64,000 nucleotides of DNA, from positions 248,001-312,000 of the forward strand of contig BLAL01000068.1 of NCBI GenBank assembly GCA_015698045.1. The letters are read 5' to 3'. Under the pieces are notes generated by a model. That model made no database searches. It had not been told where the DNA came from and saw nothing but the letters and a program-made list of their open reading frames with translations. This document shows, one piece after another, positions 22,301-37,300 of the stretch. The DNA comes from Rhizophagus clarus (lineage: Eukaryota > Glomeromycota > Glomeromycetes > Glomerales > Glomeraceae). Position numbers and translations under genes: made by a program. How positions within the stretch are numbered: position 1 is the stretch's first letter; each line of letters begins with the position of its first letter.

Positions 22301-25300
22301 ATTTTTACCTATTTCTTTAATTTTATCAAATTGATTGTATGGTATCCATTCAAATAATATATCTTTATGATCATTAATTTTTAATAGTCTTTTTTGGATA
22401 AAATCATCTATTTTTTCATTTCCGCTAATACAATTTGCTAAGTTTATGGAATTATTTTGAACTAAAATGTAATCATTAGTAACTGGATTTTGAGATATTC
22501 CATATAATATAAGAAACCGGTTATTTTTTAATGAATATTTTTTAACCTAAAAATAAAATAAATAAAAGTGATAAATATCCCACTAAAAAAGATATAATAA
22601 AAATATTGTAAAAATTAATACCTCATTTATTACAAATTCTATGGAATTTTGGGAACCATTCATTAATTTCAAAGCAACTTCTTTGTTTGAATCTCTTGTA
22701 TATTCATTATACTTCTGATTATAAGTTAATGGACCATTATTCCATATTGTTGAATATACTGCTATATCGTCATTTTTATATGTTTCTTTAATTTTATCAA
22801 ATTGATTGTATGGTATCCATTCAAATACTATATCTTTATGATCATTAATTTTTAATAGTCTTTTTTGAATAAATTCATCTATTTTTTCATTTCCGCTAGT
22901 ACAATTTGTTAAGATTATGGAATTATTTTGAACTAAAATGTAATCATTAGTAACTGGATTTTGAGATATTCCATACAATATAAGAAACCGGTTATTTTTT
23001 AATGAATATTTTTTAACCTAAAAATAAAATAAATAAAAGTGATAAATATCCCACTAAAAAAGATAATAACATATTGTAAAAATTAATACCTCATTTATTA
23101 CAAATTCTATGGAATTTTGGGAATTATTCATTAATTTTAAAGCAACTTCTTTGTTTGAATCTCTTGTATATTCATTATCCTTCTGATTATAAGTTAATGG
23201 ACCATTATTCCATATTGCTGAATATACTGCTATATTATCATTTTTATATGTTTTTTTAATTTCATTAAATTGATTGTATGGTATCCATTCAAATACTACA
23301 TCTTTATGATCATTGACTTTCAATCGTCTTTTTCGAATGAAATCATCAATTTCTTCATTTCCACTTGTCCAGTTAAAAACTAAAATATAATCATTTGTAT
23401 CTGGAGTTTGAGATATTCCATATAATACAAGAAACTGGTTATTTTTTGATGAATATTTTTTAACCTAAAATAAAATAAATAAAAGTGATAAATATATTAC
23501 TGAAAGATATAATAATAAAATTGTAAAAAATAATACCTCATTTATTACAAATTCTATGGAATTTTGTGAATAATACAATAATTTCAAAGCAACTTCTTTA
23601 TTTGAATCTCTAGTATATTCATTATTCTTCTGATTATAAGTTAATGGACCATTATTCCATATTGCTGAATATACTGCTATATTGCTATTTTTACCTGTTT
23701 CTTTAATTTTATTAAATTGAATGTATGGTATCCATTCAAACACTATATCTTTATGATCATTGACTTTCAATCGCATTTTTTGAATGAAATCATCAATTTC
23801 TTCATTTCCACTTGTCCAGTTAAAAACTAAAATATAATCATTTGTATCTGGAGTTTGAGATATTCCATATAATATAAGAAACTGGTTATTTCTTGGTGAA
23901 TATTTTTTAACCTAAAATAAAATAAATAAAAGTGATAAATATATTACTGAAAGATATAATAATAAAATTGTAAAAAAAAATACCTCATTTATTACAAATT
24001 CCATAGAATTTTGGGAATCATTCATTAATTTTAAAGTAACTTCTTTATTTGAATCTCTTGTATATTTATTATAATTCTGATTATAAGTTAATGGACCATT
24101 ATTCCATATTGCTGAATATACTGCTATATTGTCATTTTTACCTGTTTCTTTAATTTTATCAAATTGATTGTATGGTATCCATTCAAATAATATATCTTTA
24201 TGATCATTAATTTTTAATAATCTTTTTTGAATAAAATCATCTATTTTTTCATTTCCGCTAATACAATTTGCTAAGTTTATGGAATTATTTTGAACTAAAA
24301 TGTAATCATTAGTAACTGGATTTTGAGATATTCCATATAATATGAGAAACCGGTTATTTTTTAATGAATATTTTTTAACCTAAAAATAAAATAAATAAAA
24401 GTGATTATAAATATAACACCAAAAAGATATAACAAAAATATTGTAAAAATTAATACCTCATTTATTACAAATTCTATAGAATTTTGTGAATCATATAATA
24501 ATTTCAAAGCAACTTCTTTGTTTGAATCTCTAGTATATTCATCATTCTTCTGATTATAGGTTAATGGACCATTATTCCATATTGCTGAATATACTGTTAT
24601 ATTATCATTTTTACCTGTTTCTTTAATTTCATTAAATTGATTGTATGGTATCCATTCAAATACTACATCTTTATGATCATTGACTTTCAATCGCCTTTCT
24701 TGAATAAAATCATCAATTTCTTCATTTCCACTTGTCCAGTTAAAAACTAAAATATAATCATTTGTATCTGGAGTTTGAGATATTCCATATAATATAAGAA
24801 ACTGGTTATTTCTCGATGAATATTTTTTAACCTAAAATAAAATAAATAAAAGTGATAAATATATAACTGAAAGATATAATAATAAAATTGTAAAAAATAA
24901 TACCTCATTTATTACAAATTCTTTAGAATTTTGGGAATCATTCATTAATTTTAAAGTAATTTCTTTATTTGAATCTCTTGTATATTCATTATCCTTCTGA
25001 TTATAAGTTAATGGACCATTATTCCATATTGCTGAATATACTGCTATATTGTTATTTTTATATGTTTCTTTAATTTCATTAAATTGATTGTATGGTATCC
25101 ATTCAAATACTACATCTTTATGATCATTGACTTTCAATCGCCTTTCTTGAATAAAATCATCAATTTCTTCATTTCCACTTGTCCAGTTAAAAACTAAAAT
25201 ATAATTATTTGTATCTGGAGTTTGAGATATTCCATATAATTTAAGAAACTGGTTATTTCTCGATGAATATTTTTTAACCTAAAATAAATAAATAAAAGTG

Positions 25301-28300
25301 ATAAATATATTACTGAAAGATATAATAATAAAGTTGTAAAAAATAATACCTCATTTATTACAAATTCTTTAGAATTTTGGGAATCATTTATTAATTTTAA
25401 AGTAATTTCTTTATTTGAATCTCTTGTATATTCATTATCCTTCTGATTATAAGTTAATGGACCATTATTCCATATTGCTGAATATACTGCTATATTGTCA
25501 TTTTTATATGTTTTTTTAATTTCATTAAATTGATTGTATGGTATCCATTCAAATACTACATCTTTATGATCATTGACTTTCAATCGCCTTTCTTGAATAA
25601 AATCATCAATTTCTTCATTTCCACTTGTCCAGTTAAAAACTAAAATATAATCATTTGTATCTGGAGTTTGAGATATTCCATATAATATAAGAAACTGGTT
25701 ATTTCTCGATGAATATTTTTTAACCTAAAATAAAATAAATAAAAGTGATAAATATATTACTAAAAGATATAATAATAAAATTGTAAAAAATAATACCTCA
25801 TTTATTACAAATTCTATGGAATTTTGTGAATAATACAATAATTTCAAAACAACTTCTTTGTTTGAATCTCTAGTATATTCATTATTCTTCTGATTATAAG
25901 TTAATGCACCATTATTCCATATTGCTGAATATACTGCTATATTGTCATTTTTACCTGTTTCTTTAATTTTATTAAATTGATTATATGGTATCCATTCAAA
26001 TACTACATCTTTATGATCATTGACTTTCAATCGCCTTTTTTGAATGAAATCGTCAATTTTTTCATTTCCACTTGTCCAGTTAAAAACTAAAATATAATCA
26101 TTTGTATATGGAGTTTGAGATATTCCATATAATATAAGAAACTGGTTATTTCTTGATGAAAATTTTTTAACCTAAAATAAAATAAATAAAAGTGATAAAT
26201 ATATAACTGAAAGATACAATAATAAAATTGTAAAAAATAATACCTCATTTATTACAAATTCTTTAGAATTTTGGGAATCATTTATTAATTTTAAAGTAAT
26301 TTCTTTATTTGAATCTCTTGTATATTCATTATCCTTCTGATTATAAGTTAATGGACCATTATTCCATATTGCTGAATATACTGTTATATTATCATTTTTA
26401 CCTGTTTCTTTAATTTCATTAAATTGATTGTATGGTATCCATTCAAATACTACATCTTTATGATCATTGACTTTCAATCGCCTTTCTTGAATAAAATCAT
26501 CAATTTCTTCATTTCCACTTGTCCAGCTAAAAACTAAAATATAATCATTTGTATCTGGAGTTTGAGATATTCCACATAATATAAGAAACTGGTTATTTCT
26601 TGATGAATATTTTTTAACCTAAAATAAAATAAATAAAAGTGATAAATATATTATTAAAAGATATAATAATAAAATTGTAAAAAATAATACCTCATTTATT
26701 ACAAATTCTATGGAATTTTGTGAATCATACAATAATTTCAAGGCAACTTCTTTGTTTGAATCTCTAGTATATTCATTATTCTCCTGATTATAAGTTAATG
26801 GACCATTATTCCATATTGCTGAATATACTGCTGCTATATTGTCATTTTTACCTGTTTCTTTAATTTTATTAAATTGAATATATGGTATCCATTCAAATAC
26901 TACATCTTTATGATCATTGACTTTCAATCGCCTTTTTTGAATGAAATCATCAATTTCTTCATTTCCACTTGTCCAGTTAAAAACTAAAATGTAATCATTT
27001 GTATCTGGATTTCGGGATATTCCATACAATACAAGAAACTGGTCATTTCTTGGTGAATATTTTTTAACCTAAAATAAAATAAAAAAAAGGTGTTAAATAT
27101 ATCGCTAAAAGATGTAATTGAAAATATTTATAAAAGTTCATACCTCATTTATTACAAATTCTATGGAATTTTGTGAATTATTCAAAACTTTTAAAGCGAC
27201 TTCCTTATTTGAATCTCTTGTATATTCTTCATCTTCCCAAAAATGAGACAACGGACTATCCTTCCATATTGCTGAATATACTGTAATAATACCATTTTTA
27301 CCTGTCTCTTTAATTTCATTAAATTGATTGTATGGTATCCATTCAAATACTACATCTTTATGATCATTGACTTTCAATCGTCTTTCTCGAATGAAATCAT
27401 CTATTTCTTCATTTCCACTTGTCCAATTAAAAACTAAAATGTAATCATTTGTATCTGGATTTCGTGATATTCCATACAATACAAGTAACTGGTCATTTCT
27501 TGGTGAATATTTTTCAACCTAAAATAAAATAAAAAAAAAAGGTGTAAATATATCATAAAAGATGTACTAGAAAATATTTGTAAAATTTATACCTCATTTA
27601 TTACTAATTCTATGGAATTTTGTGAATTATGCATTAATTTTAAAGAAACGTCTTTGTTTGAATCTCTTGTATATACTTCATCCTTCCAATCGTAAATTAA
27701 TGGACCATCTCCCCATATTGCTGAATATACTGTTATAGTGTCATTTTTACCTGTTACTTTAATTTCATTAAATTGATTGTATGGTATCCATTCAAATGCT
27801 ACATCTTTATAAATATTGACTTTCAATCGCCTTTCTTGAATTAAATCATCTATTTTCTCATTTCCACTTGACCAGTTAAAAACTAAAATGTAACCATTTG
27901 TATCTGGATTTCGTGATATTCCATACAATACAAGAAACTGATCATTTCTTGGTGAATATTTTTTAATCTAAAGATAAAATGATTAAAAGTAATAAATATA
28001 TACGAAAAGTATGATAAAAATATTTGTAAATATTTATACCTCATCTATTACATATTCTACGGAATTGTGTGAATTATGCATTAATTTCAAAGTAACATCT
28101 TTGTCTGAATCTCTTGAATAATTAATCCACTGATTCTTTTTATATAATGGACCATCCTTCCATTTTGCTGAATATACTGTTATAGTACCATTTTTACCTG
28201 CCTCTTTAATTTCATTAAATTGATTGTATGGTATCCATTCAAATACTACATCTTTATGATCATTGATTTTTAATTGCCTTTCTTGAATAAAATCATCTAT

Positions 28301-31300
28301 TTTCTCATTTCCGCTAATACAATTTGCTAAGTTTATGGAATTATTTTGAACTAAAATGTGATTATTTGTATCTGGATTTCGTGATATTCCATACAATACA
28401 TGAAACTGGTCATTTCTTGGTGAATATTTTTTAATCTAAAGATAAAAGAATTAAAAGAATAAATATATACTAAAAGTATAATAAAATGTTTGTAAAATAT
28501 AATACCTCATCTATTAGATATTCTATGGAATTGTGTGAATTATTCACTAATTTTAAAGCAACTTTTTTATTTGAATCTCGTGAATAATTACTCTGCTGAT
28601 ACTTTTTATATAATGGACCATCCTTCCATATTGCTGAATATACTGTTATAGTACCATTTTTACCTGCCTCTTTAATTTCATTAAATTGATTGCATGGTAT
28701 CCATTCAAATACTACATCTTTATGATCATTGATTTTTAATTGCCTTCCTTGAATAAAATCATCTATTTTCTCATTTCCGCTAATACAATTTGCTAAATTT
28801 ATGGAATTATTTTGAACTAAAATGTAATCATTTGTATCTGGATTTCGTGATATTCCATACAATACAAGAAACTGGTCATTTCTCGGTGAATATTTTTTAA
28901 TCTAAAAATAAAAGAATTAAAAGATTAAATATATACGAAAAGTATAATAAAAATGTTTGTAAAATATAATACCTCATCTATTAGATATTCTATGGAATTG
29001 TGTGAATTATTCACTAATTTTAAAGCAACTTTTTTATTTGAATCTCTTGAATAATTACTCCGCTGATACTTTTTATATAATGGACCATCCTTCCATATTG
29101 CTGAATATATTGTTATAGTACCATTTTTACCTGCCTCTTTAATTTCATTAAATTGATTGCATGGTATCCATTCAAATACTACATCTTTATGATCATTGAT
29201 TTTTAATTGCCTTCCTTGAATAAAATCATCTATTTTCTCATTTCCGCTAATACAATTTGCTAAGTTTATGGAATTATTTTGAACTAAAATGTAATCATTT
29301 GTATCTGGATTTCGTGATATTCCATACAATACAAGAAACTGGTCATTTCTCGGTGAATATTTTTTAATCTAAAAATAAAAGAATTAAAAGATTAAATATA
29401 TACGAAAAGTATAATAAAAATGTTTGTAAAATATAATACCTCATCTATTAGATATTCTATGGAATTGTGTGAATTATTCACTAATTTTAAAGCAACTTTT
29501 TTATTTGAATCTCTTGAATAATTACTCCGCTGATACTTTTTATATAATGGACCATCCTTCCATATTGCTGAATATACTGTTATAGTACCATTTTTACCTG
29601 CCTCTTTAATTTCATTAAATTGATTGTATGGTATCCATTCAAATACTACATCTTTATAATCATTGATTTTTAATTGCCTTCCTTGAATAAAATCATCTAT
29701 TTTCTCATTTCCGCTAATACAATTTGCTAAGTTTATGGAATTATTTTGAACTAAAATGTAATCATTTGTATCTGGATTTCGTGATATTCCATACAATACA
29801 TGAAACTGGTCATTTCTTGGTGAATATTTTTTAATCTAAAGATAAAAGAATTAAAAGAATAAATATATACTAAAAGTATAATAAAAATGTTTGTAAAATA
29901 TAATACCTCATCTATTAGATATTCTATGGAATTGTGTGAATTATTCACTAATTTTAAAGCAACTTTTTTATTTGAATCTCTTGAATAATTACTCCTCTGA
30001 TACTTTTTATATAATGGACCATCCTTCCATATTGCTGAATATATTGTTATAGTGTCATTTTTACCTGTTTCTTTAATTTCATTAAATTGATTATATGGCA
30101 TCCATTCAAATACTACATCATTATAATCATTGACTTTCAATCGTCTTTCTTGAATGAAACCATCTATTTTTTCATTTCCACTTGTCCAATTAAAAACTAA
30201 AATATAATCATTTGTATCTGGATTTTGTGATATTCCATACAATACAAGAAACTGGTCATTTCTTGGTGAATATTTTTTAACCTAAATACAAAATAAATAA
30301 AAGTGATAAATTTATCATTACAAGATACACAACATATTTGTAAAAAACTATACCTCATTTACTACTAATTCTATGGAATTTTGTGAATTATGCAAAACTT
30401 TCAAAGCAACTTCTTTGTTTGAATCTCTTTCATAATTACTCCACTGATACTTTTTGTATAATGGACCATTTCTCCATATCGCTGAATATACCACTGTAGT
30501 GTCATTTTTAACTGTTTCTTTAATTTCATTAAATTGATTGTATGGTATCCATTCAAATAATACATCATTATGATATTTGACTTTCAATCGTCTTTCTTGA
30601 ATGAAATCATCTATTTTTTCATTTCCACTTGTCCAGTTAAAAACTAAAATATAATCATTTGTATCTGGATTTTGTGATATTCCATACAATACAAGGAACT
30701 GGTTATTTCTTAGTGAATATTTTTTAACCTAATTATGAAATAAATAAAAGTGATAAATATATCTAAAAAGCCATAATAAAAATATTTTAAAAACTTATAC
30801 CTCATTTATTACAAATTCTCTGGAATTTTGTGAATTATATAATAATTTTAAAGAAACTTCTTTGTCTGAATCTCTTGCATAATTACCCAACTGATTTTTC
30901 TTGTATAATGGACCATTCCTCCATATTGCTGAATATACTGCTATAGTGTCATACTTACCTGTTTCTTTGATTTCATTGAATTGATTGTATGGTATCCATT
31001 CAAATACTACATCTTTATGGTTATTTACTTTCAATTGCCTTTCTTGAATGAAGTCATCTATTTTTTCATTTCCACTTGTCCAGTTAAAAACTAATATGTA
31101 ATCATTTGTATCTGGATTTTGAGATATTCCATACAATACAAGAGGTTGATCATTTCTTAGTAAATATTTCTTAACCTAAAAATATAATATATTAAAGTGG
31201 TAAATATATCGTTAAAAAGTTATAATAAAAATCTGCACAAGAATTTATACCTCATCTATTATAAATTCTATGGAATTTTGTGAATTATACAATAATTTTA

Positions 31301-34300
31301 AGGCAACTTCTTTGTTTGAATCTCTTGAATAATTACTCCAATGATTCGTTTTATATAATGGACCGTCCTTCCATTTTGCTGAATATACTACTATATTGTC
31401 ATTTTTACCTGTTTCTTTAATTTCATTAAATTGATTGTATGGTATCCATTCAAATACTACATCTTTATGATGATTGACTTTTAATTGCCTTTCTTGAATG
31501 AAATCATCTATTTTTTCATTTCCACTTGCCGAATTAAAAACCAAAATATAATCATTTGTATCTGGAGTTTGTGATATTCCATAAAATACAAGGAACTGGT
31601 TATTCCTTGGTGAATATTTTTTAGCCTAAAATAAAATGAATTAAAGTGATATGTATATCACAAAAGTTATAATAATATTTGTAAAGATTTACTATACCTT
31701 ATTTATTACAAATTCTATGGAATTTTTTGAATTATGCACTAATTTTAGAGAAACTGATTTGTTTGAATTTCTTGAATAATTATTCAAATGATGATTTTTA
31801 TATAATGGACCATCTTCCCATATTGCTGAATATACCGTTATAGTATCACTTTCACCTATTTCTTTAATTTCATTAAATTGATTGTATGGTATCCATTCAA
31901 ATGCTACATCTTTATAATCATTTATTCTTAATTGTCTTTCTTGAATAAAATCATCAATTTTTTCATTTCCACTAATACAATTCGTTAAGTTTATAGAATT
32001 ATTTTGAACTAAAATATAATCATTTGTATCTGGATTTTGAGATATTCCATACAATACAAGAAACTGATCAATTCTTGGTGAATATTTTTTAACCTAAAAA
32101 TAAAGTAAATAATCTGAAGTGATAAATATATCATTAAAAATATATGATAAAAATATTGGTAGTATTATATACCTCATTTATTACAAATTCTATGGAATTT
32201 TGTGAATTATACATTAATTTTAAAGCAACTTCTTTGTTTGAATCTCTTGTATATTTATTATTCTTCTGATTATAAATTAATGGACCATCGTTCCATATTG
32301 CTGAATACACTGTTATAATGCTATTTTTACCTGTTTCTTTAATTCCATTGAATTGATTGTATGGTATCCATTCAAATACTACATCCTCATAATTGTTGAC
32401 TTTCAGTCGTCTTTCTTGAATGAAATCATCTATTTTTTCATTTCCACTTGTCCAGTTAAAAACTAATATGTAATCATTTGTATATGGAGTTTGTGATATT
32501 CCATACAATACAAGAAACTGGTCATTTCTTGGTGAATATTTTTTAACCTAATATAAAATAAAAAAAAAAGTGTTAAATACATCACTAAAAGATATAATAG
32601 AAAATATTTGTAAAATTTATACCTCATTTATTACAAATCCTATGGAATTTTGTGAATTATTCAAAAATTTTAAAGCGACTTCCTTATTTGAATCTCTTGT
32701 ATATTCTTCATCTTCACAAAAATGAGACAACGGACCGTCCTTCCATATTGCTGAATATACTGTTACAGTACCATTTTTACCTGTCTTTTTAATTACATTA
32801 AATTGATTGTATGGTATCCATTCAAATGCTACATCCTCATAATTATTGACTTTCAATCGTCTTTCTCGAATGAAATCATCTATTTCTTTATTTCCACTTG
32901 TCCAATTAAATACTAAAATGTAATCATTTGTATCCGGATTTCGTGATATTCCATACAATACAATTAACTGGTCATTTCTTGGTAAATATTTTTCAACCTA
33001 GATATAAAAATGATTAAAAGTAATAAATATATACGAAAAGTATAATAAAAATGTTTGTAAAAATTTATACCTCATCTATTACATATTCTACGGAATTGTG
33101 TGAATTATACATTAATTTCAAAGTAACATCTTTGTTTGAATCTCTTGAATAATTAATCCACTGATTCTTTTTATATAATGGACCATCCTTCCATATTGCT
33201 GAATATACTGCCATATTGTCATTTTTACCTGTTGCTTTAATTTCATTGAATTGATTATACGGTATCCATTCGAATACTACATCTTCATGATCATTGACTT
33301 TCAGTCGCATTTCTTGAATTAAATAGTCAATATTTTCATTTCCACTAGTCCAGTTAAAAACTAAAATGTAATCATTTGTATATGGAGTTTGAGATATTCC
33401 ATATAATATAAGAAACTGGTTATTTCTCGATGAATATTTTTTAACCTAAAATAAAATAAATAAAAGTGATAAATATATTACTAAAAGATATAATAATAAA
33501 ATTGTAAAAAATAATACCTCATTTATTACAAATTCTATGGAATTTTGTGAATAATACAATAATTTCAAAACAACTTCTTTGTTTGAATCTCTAGTATATT
33601 CATTATTCTTCTGATTATAAGTTAATGGACCATTATTCCATATTGCTGAATATACAGCTATATTGTCATTTTTATATGTTGCTTTAATTTCATTAAATTG
33701 ATTGTATGGTATCCATTCGAATACTACATCTTCATGATCATTGACTTTCATTCGCATTTCTTGAATTAAATAGTCAATATTTTCATTTCCACTAGTCCAG
33801 TTAAAAACTAAAATGTAATCATTTGTAATTGGATTTTGAGATACTCCATACAATACAAGAAACTGATCATTTCTTGGGGAATATTTTTTAACCTAAATAC
33901 AAATAAATAAAAGTATAAATATATCATTTGAAGATATAAAAAATATTTATAAAAGTTCATACCTCATTTATTACTAATTCTATGGAATTTTGTGAATTAT
34001 GCATTAATTTTAAAGCAACTTCTTTGTTTGAATCTCTTTCATAATTACTCCACTGATACTTTTTGTATAATGGACCATCTCCCCATATTGCTGAATATAC
34101 TGTTATAGTGTCATTTTTACCTGTTACTTTAATTTCATTAAATTGATTGTATGGTATCCATTCAAATGCTACATTTTTATAAATATTGACTTTCAATCGC
34201 CTTTCTTGAATTAAATCATCTATTTTCTTATTTCCACTTGACCAGTTAAAAACTAAAATGTAATCATTTGTATCTGGATTTCGTGATATTCCATACAATA

Positions 34301-37300
34301 CAAGAAACTGATCATTTCTTGGTGAATATTTTTTAATCTAAAGATAAAACGATTAAAAGTAATAAATATATACGAAAAGTATAATAAAAATGTTTTTAAA
34401 AATTTATACCTCATCTATTACATATTCTACTGAATTGTGTGAATTATACATTAATTTCAAAGTAACATCTTTGTTTGAATCTCTTGAATAATCACTCCAC
34501 TGATTCTTTTTATATAATGGACCATCCTTCCATTTTGCTGAATATACTGTTATAGTACCATCTATACCTGCCTCTTTAATTTCATTAATTTGATTGTATG
34601 GTATCCATTCAATTACTACATCTTTATAATCATTAATTTTTAATTGCCTTCCTTGAATAAAATCATCTATTTTCTCATTTCCGCTAATACAATTTGCTAA
34701 GTTTATGGAATTATTTTGAACTAAAATGTAATCATTTGTATCTAGATTTCGTGATATTCCATATAATACAAGAAACTGGTCATTTCTTGGTGAATATTTT
34801 TTAATCTAAAATAAAAGAATTAAAAGATTAAATATATACGAAAAGTATAATAAAAATGTTTGTAAAATATAATACCTCATCTATTAGATATTCTATGGAA
34901 TTGTGTGAATTATTCACTAATTTTAAAGCAACTTTTTTATTTGAATCTCTTGAATAATTACTCCACTGATACTTTTTATATAATGGACCATCCTTCCATA
35001 TTGCTGAATATACTGTTATAGTACCATTTTTACCTGCCTCTTTAATTTCATTAAATTGATTGCATGGTATCCATTCAAATACTACATCTTTATGGTCATT
35101 GATTTTTAATTGCCTTCCTTGAATAAAATCATCTATTTTCTCATTTCCGCTAATACAATTTGCTAAGTTTATGGAATTATTTTGAACTAAAATGTAATCA
35201 TTTGTATCTGGATTTCGTGATATTCCATACAATACAAGAAACTGATCATTTCTTGGTGAATATTTTTTAACCTAAATACAAAATAAATAAAAGTGATAAA
35301 TATATCATTACAAGATACAAAATATATTTGTAAAAAATTATACCTCATTTACTACTAATTCTATGGAATTTTGTGAATTATGCAAAACTTTCAAAGCAAC
35401 TTCTTTGTTTGAATCTCTTTCATAATTACTCCACTGATACTTTTTGTATAATGGACCATTTCCCCATATCGCTGAATATACCACTGTAGTGTCATTTTTA
35501 ACTGTTTCTTTAATTTCATTAAATTGATTGTATGGTATCCATTCAAATAATACATCATTATGATCATTGACTTTCAATCGTCTTTCTTGAATGAAATCAT
35601 CTATTTTTTCATTTCCACTTGTCCAGTTAAAAACTAAAATATGATCATTTGTGTCTGGATTTTGAGATATTCCATACAATTCTTGAAACTGACCATTTCT
35701 TGATGAATATTTTTTAGTCTAAAATAAAATAAATAAAAGTGATAAATATATTACTAAAAAATTATGATAAAATATTTGTAAAGATTAATACCTCATTTAT
35801 TATAAATTCTATGGAATTTCGCGAATTATGCATTAATTTTAAAGCAACTATTTTATTTGAATCTCTTATAAATTCTTCATCTCTCCAGTTATCAACTAAT
35901 AGATCATAATTACCCATCTGATTCTTACTGTATAATGGACCATCCTTCCATGTTGCTGAATATACTGTTATAATTTCATTTTTTCCTGTTTCTTTAATTT
36001 CATTAAATTGATTGTATGGTATCCATTCAAATACTGTATAATTACTGTAGACTTTAATTTTTGATTGCCTTTCTAGAATAAAGTCATCTATTTTTTCATT
36101 TCCGCTGGTACAATTTGCTAAGTTTATGGAATTATTTTGAACTAAAATGTAATCATCAGTATCTGGGTTTTGGGATATTCCATACAATACAAGAAACTGA
36201 TCATTTCTTGGTAAATATTTTTTAGCCTAAATGTAAAATAAAGTGTAAATATATCACTAAAAAAAATAGAAAAAAAATATTTGTAAACATTTGTACCTTA
36301 TTTATTACAAATTCTATAGAGTTTTGTGAATTATGTATTAATTTTAAAGTAACTTGTTTATTTGAATTTCTTGTATATTCTTCATCTCTATGATCATTAG
36401 TTAATGGGCCATCCCTCCATATTGCTGAATATACTGTTATAGTGTCGTTTTTGCTTGTTTCTTTAATTTCATTAAATTGATTGTATGGTATCCATTCAAA
36501 TATTGTATAATTACTATAGACTTTAATTTTTGATTGCCTTTCTATAATAAAGTCATCTATTTTTTCATTTCCACTGATACAATTTGTTAAATTTATGGAA
36601 TCATTTCGAACTAAAATGTAATCATTTGTATCTGGATTTTGAGATAATCCATGCAGTACAAGAAACCTATCATTTCTTAGTGAATAGTTTTTAGCCTAAA
36701 CACAAAATGAATAAAATTGTAAACATATTAATAAAAATGACATAATAAAAATATTTTAAATTTATACCTCATTTATTACAAGTTCTATGGAATTTTGTGA
36801 ATTATGAATTAATTTCAAAGCAACTTCTTTATTTGAATCTCTTGCATATTCTTGATCTTCCTGATCATAAGTTAACGGACCATCCTTCCATATTGCTGAA
36901 TATAGTGCGATAATATCATTTTTACCTGTTTCTTTAATTTCTTTAAATTGATTGTATGGTATCCATTCAAATACTACATCTTTATGATCTTTAATTTTTA
37001 ATTGTCTTTCTTGAATAAAATCATCAATTTTTTCATTTCCACTGATACAATTTGCTAAGTTTATAGAATTATTTTGAACTAAAATGTAATCATTTGTATC
37101 TGGATTTTGAGATATTCCATACAATACAAGGAACTCATTATTTCTTGGTTTATATTTTTTAACCTAATTATGAAATAAATAAAAGTGATAAATATATCTA
37201 AAAAGTTATAAATAAAAATATTTGTTAAAAATTTTATACCTCATTTATTACAAATTCTATTGGATTTTGTGAGTTTTTCATTAATTTTAAAGCAACTTCT

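Noticed and set aside
19431-37240. A CRISPR-like or satellite array because of the regular 447-468-bp period
   Set aside because: The repeats are coding, phase-0, and interrupted by introns; the organism is a eukaryote. The period comes from exon plus intron duplication.
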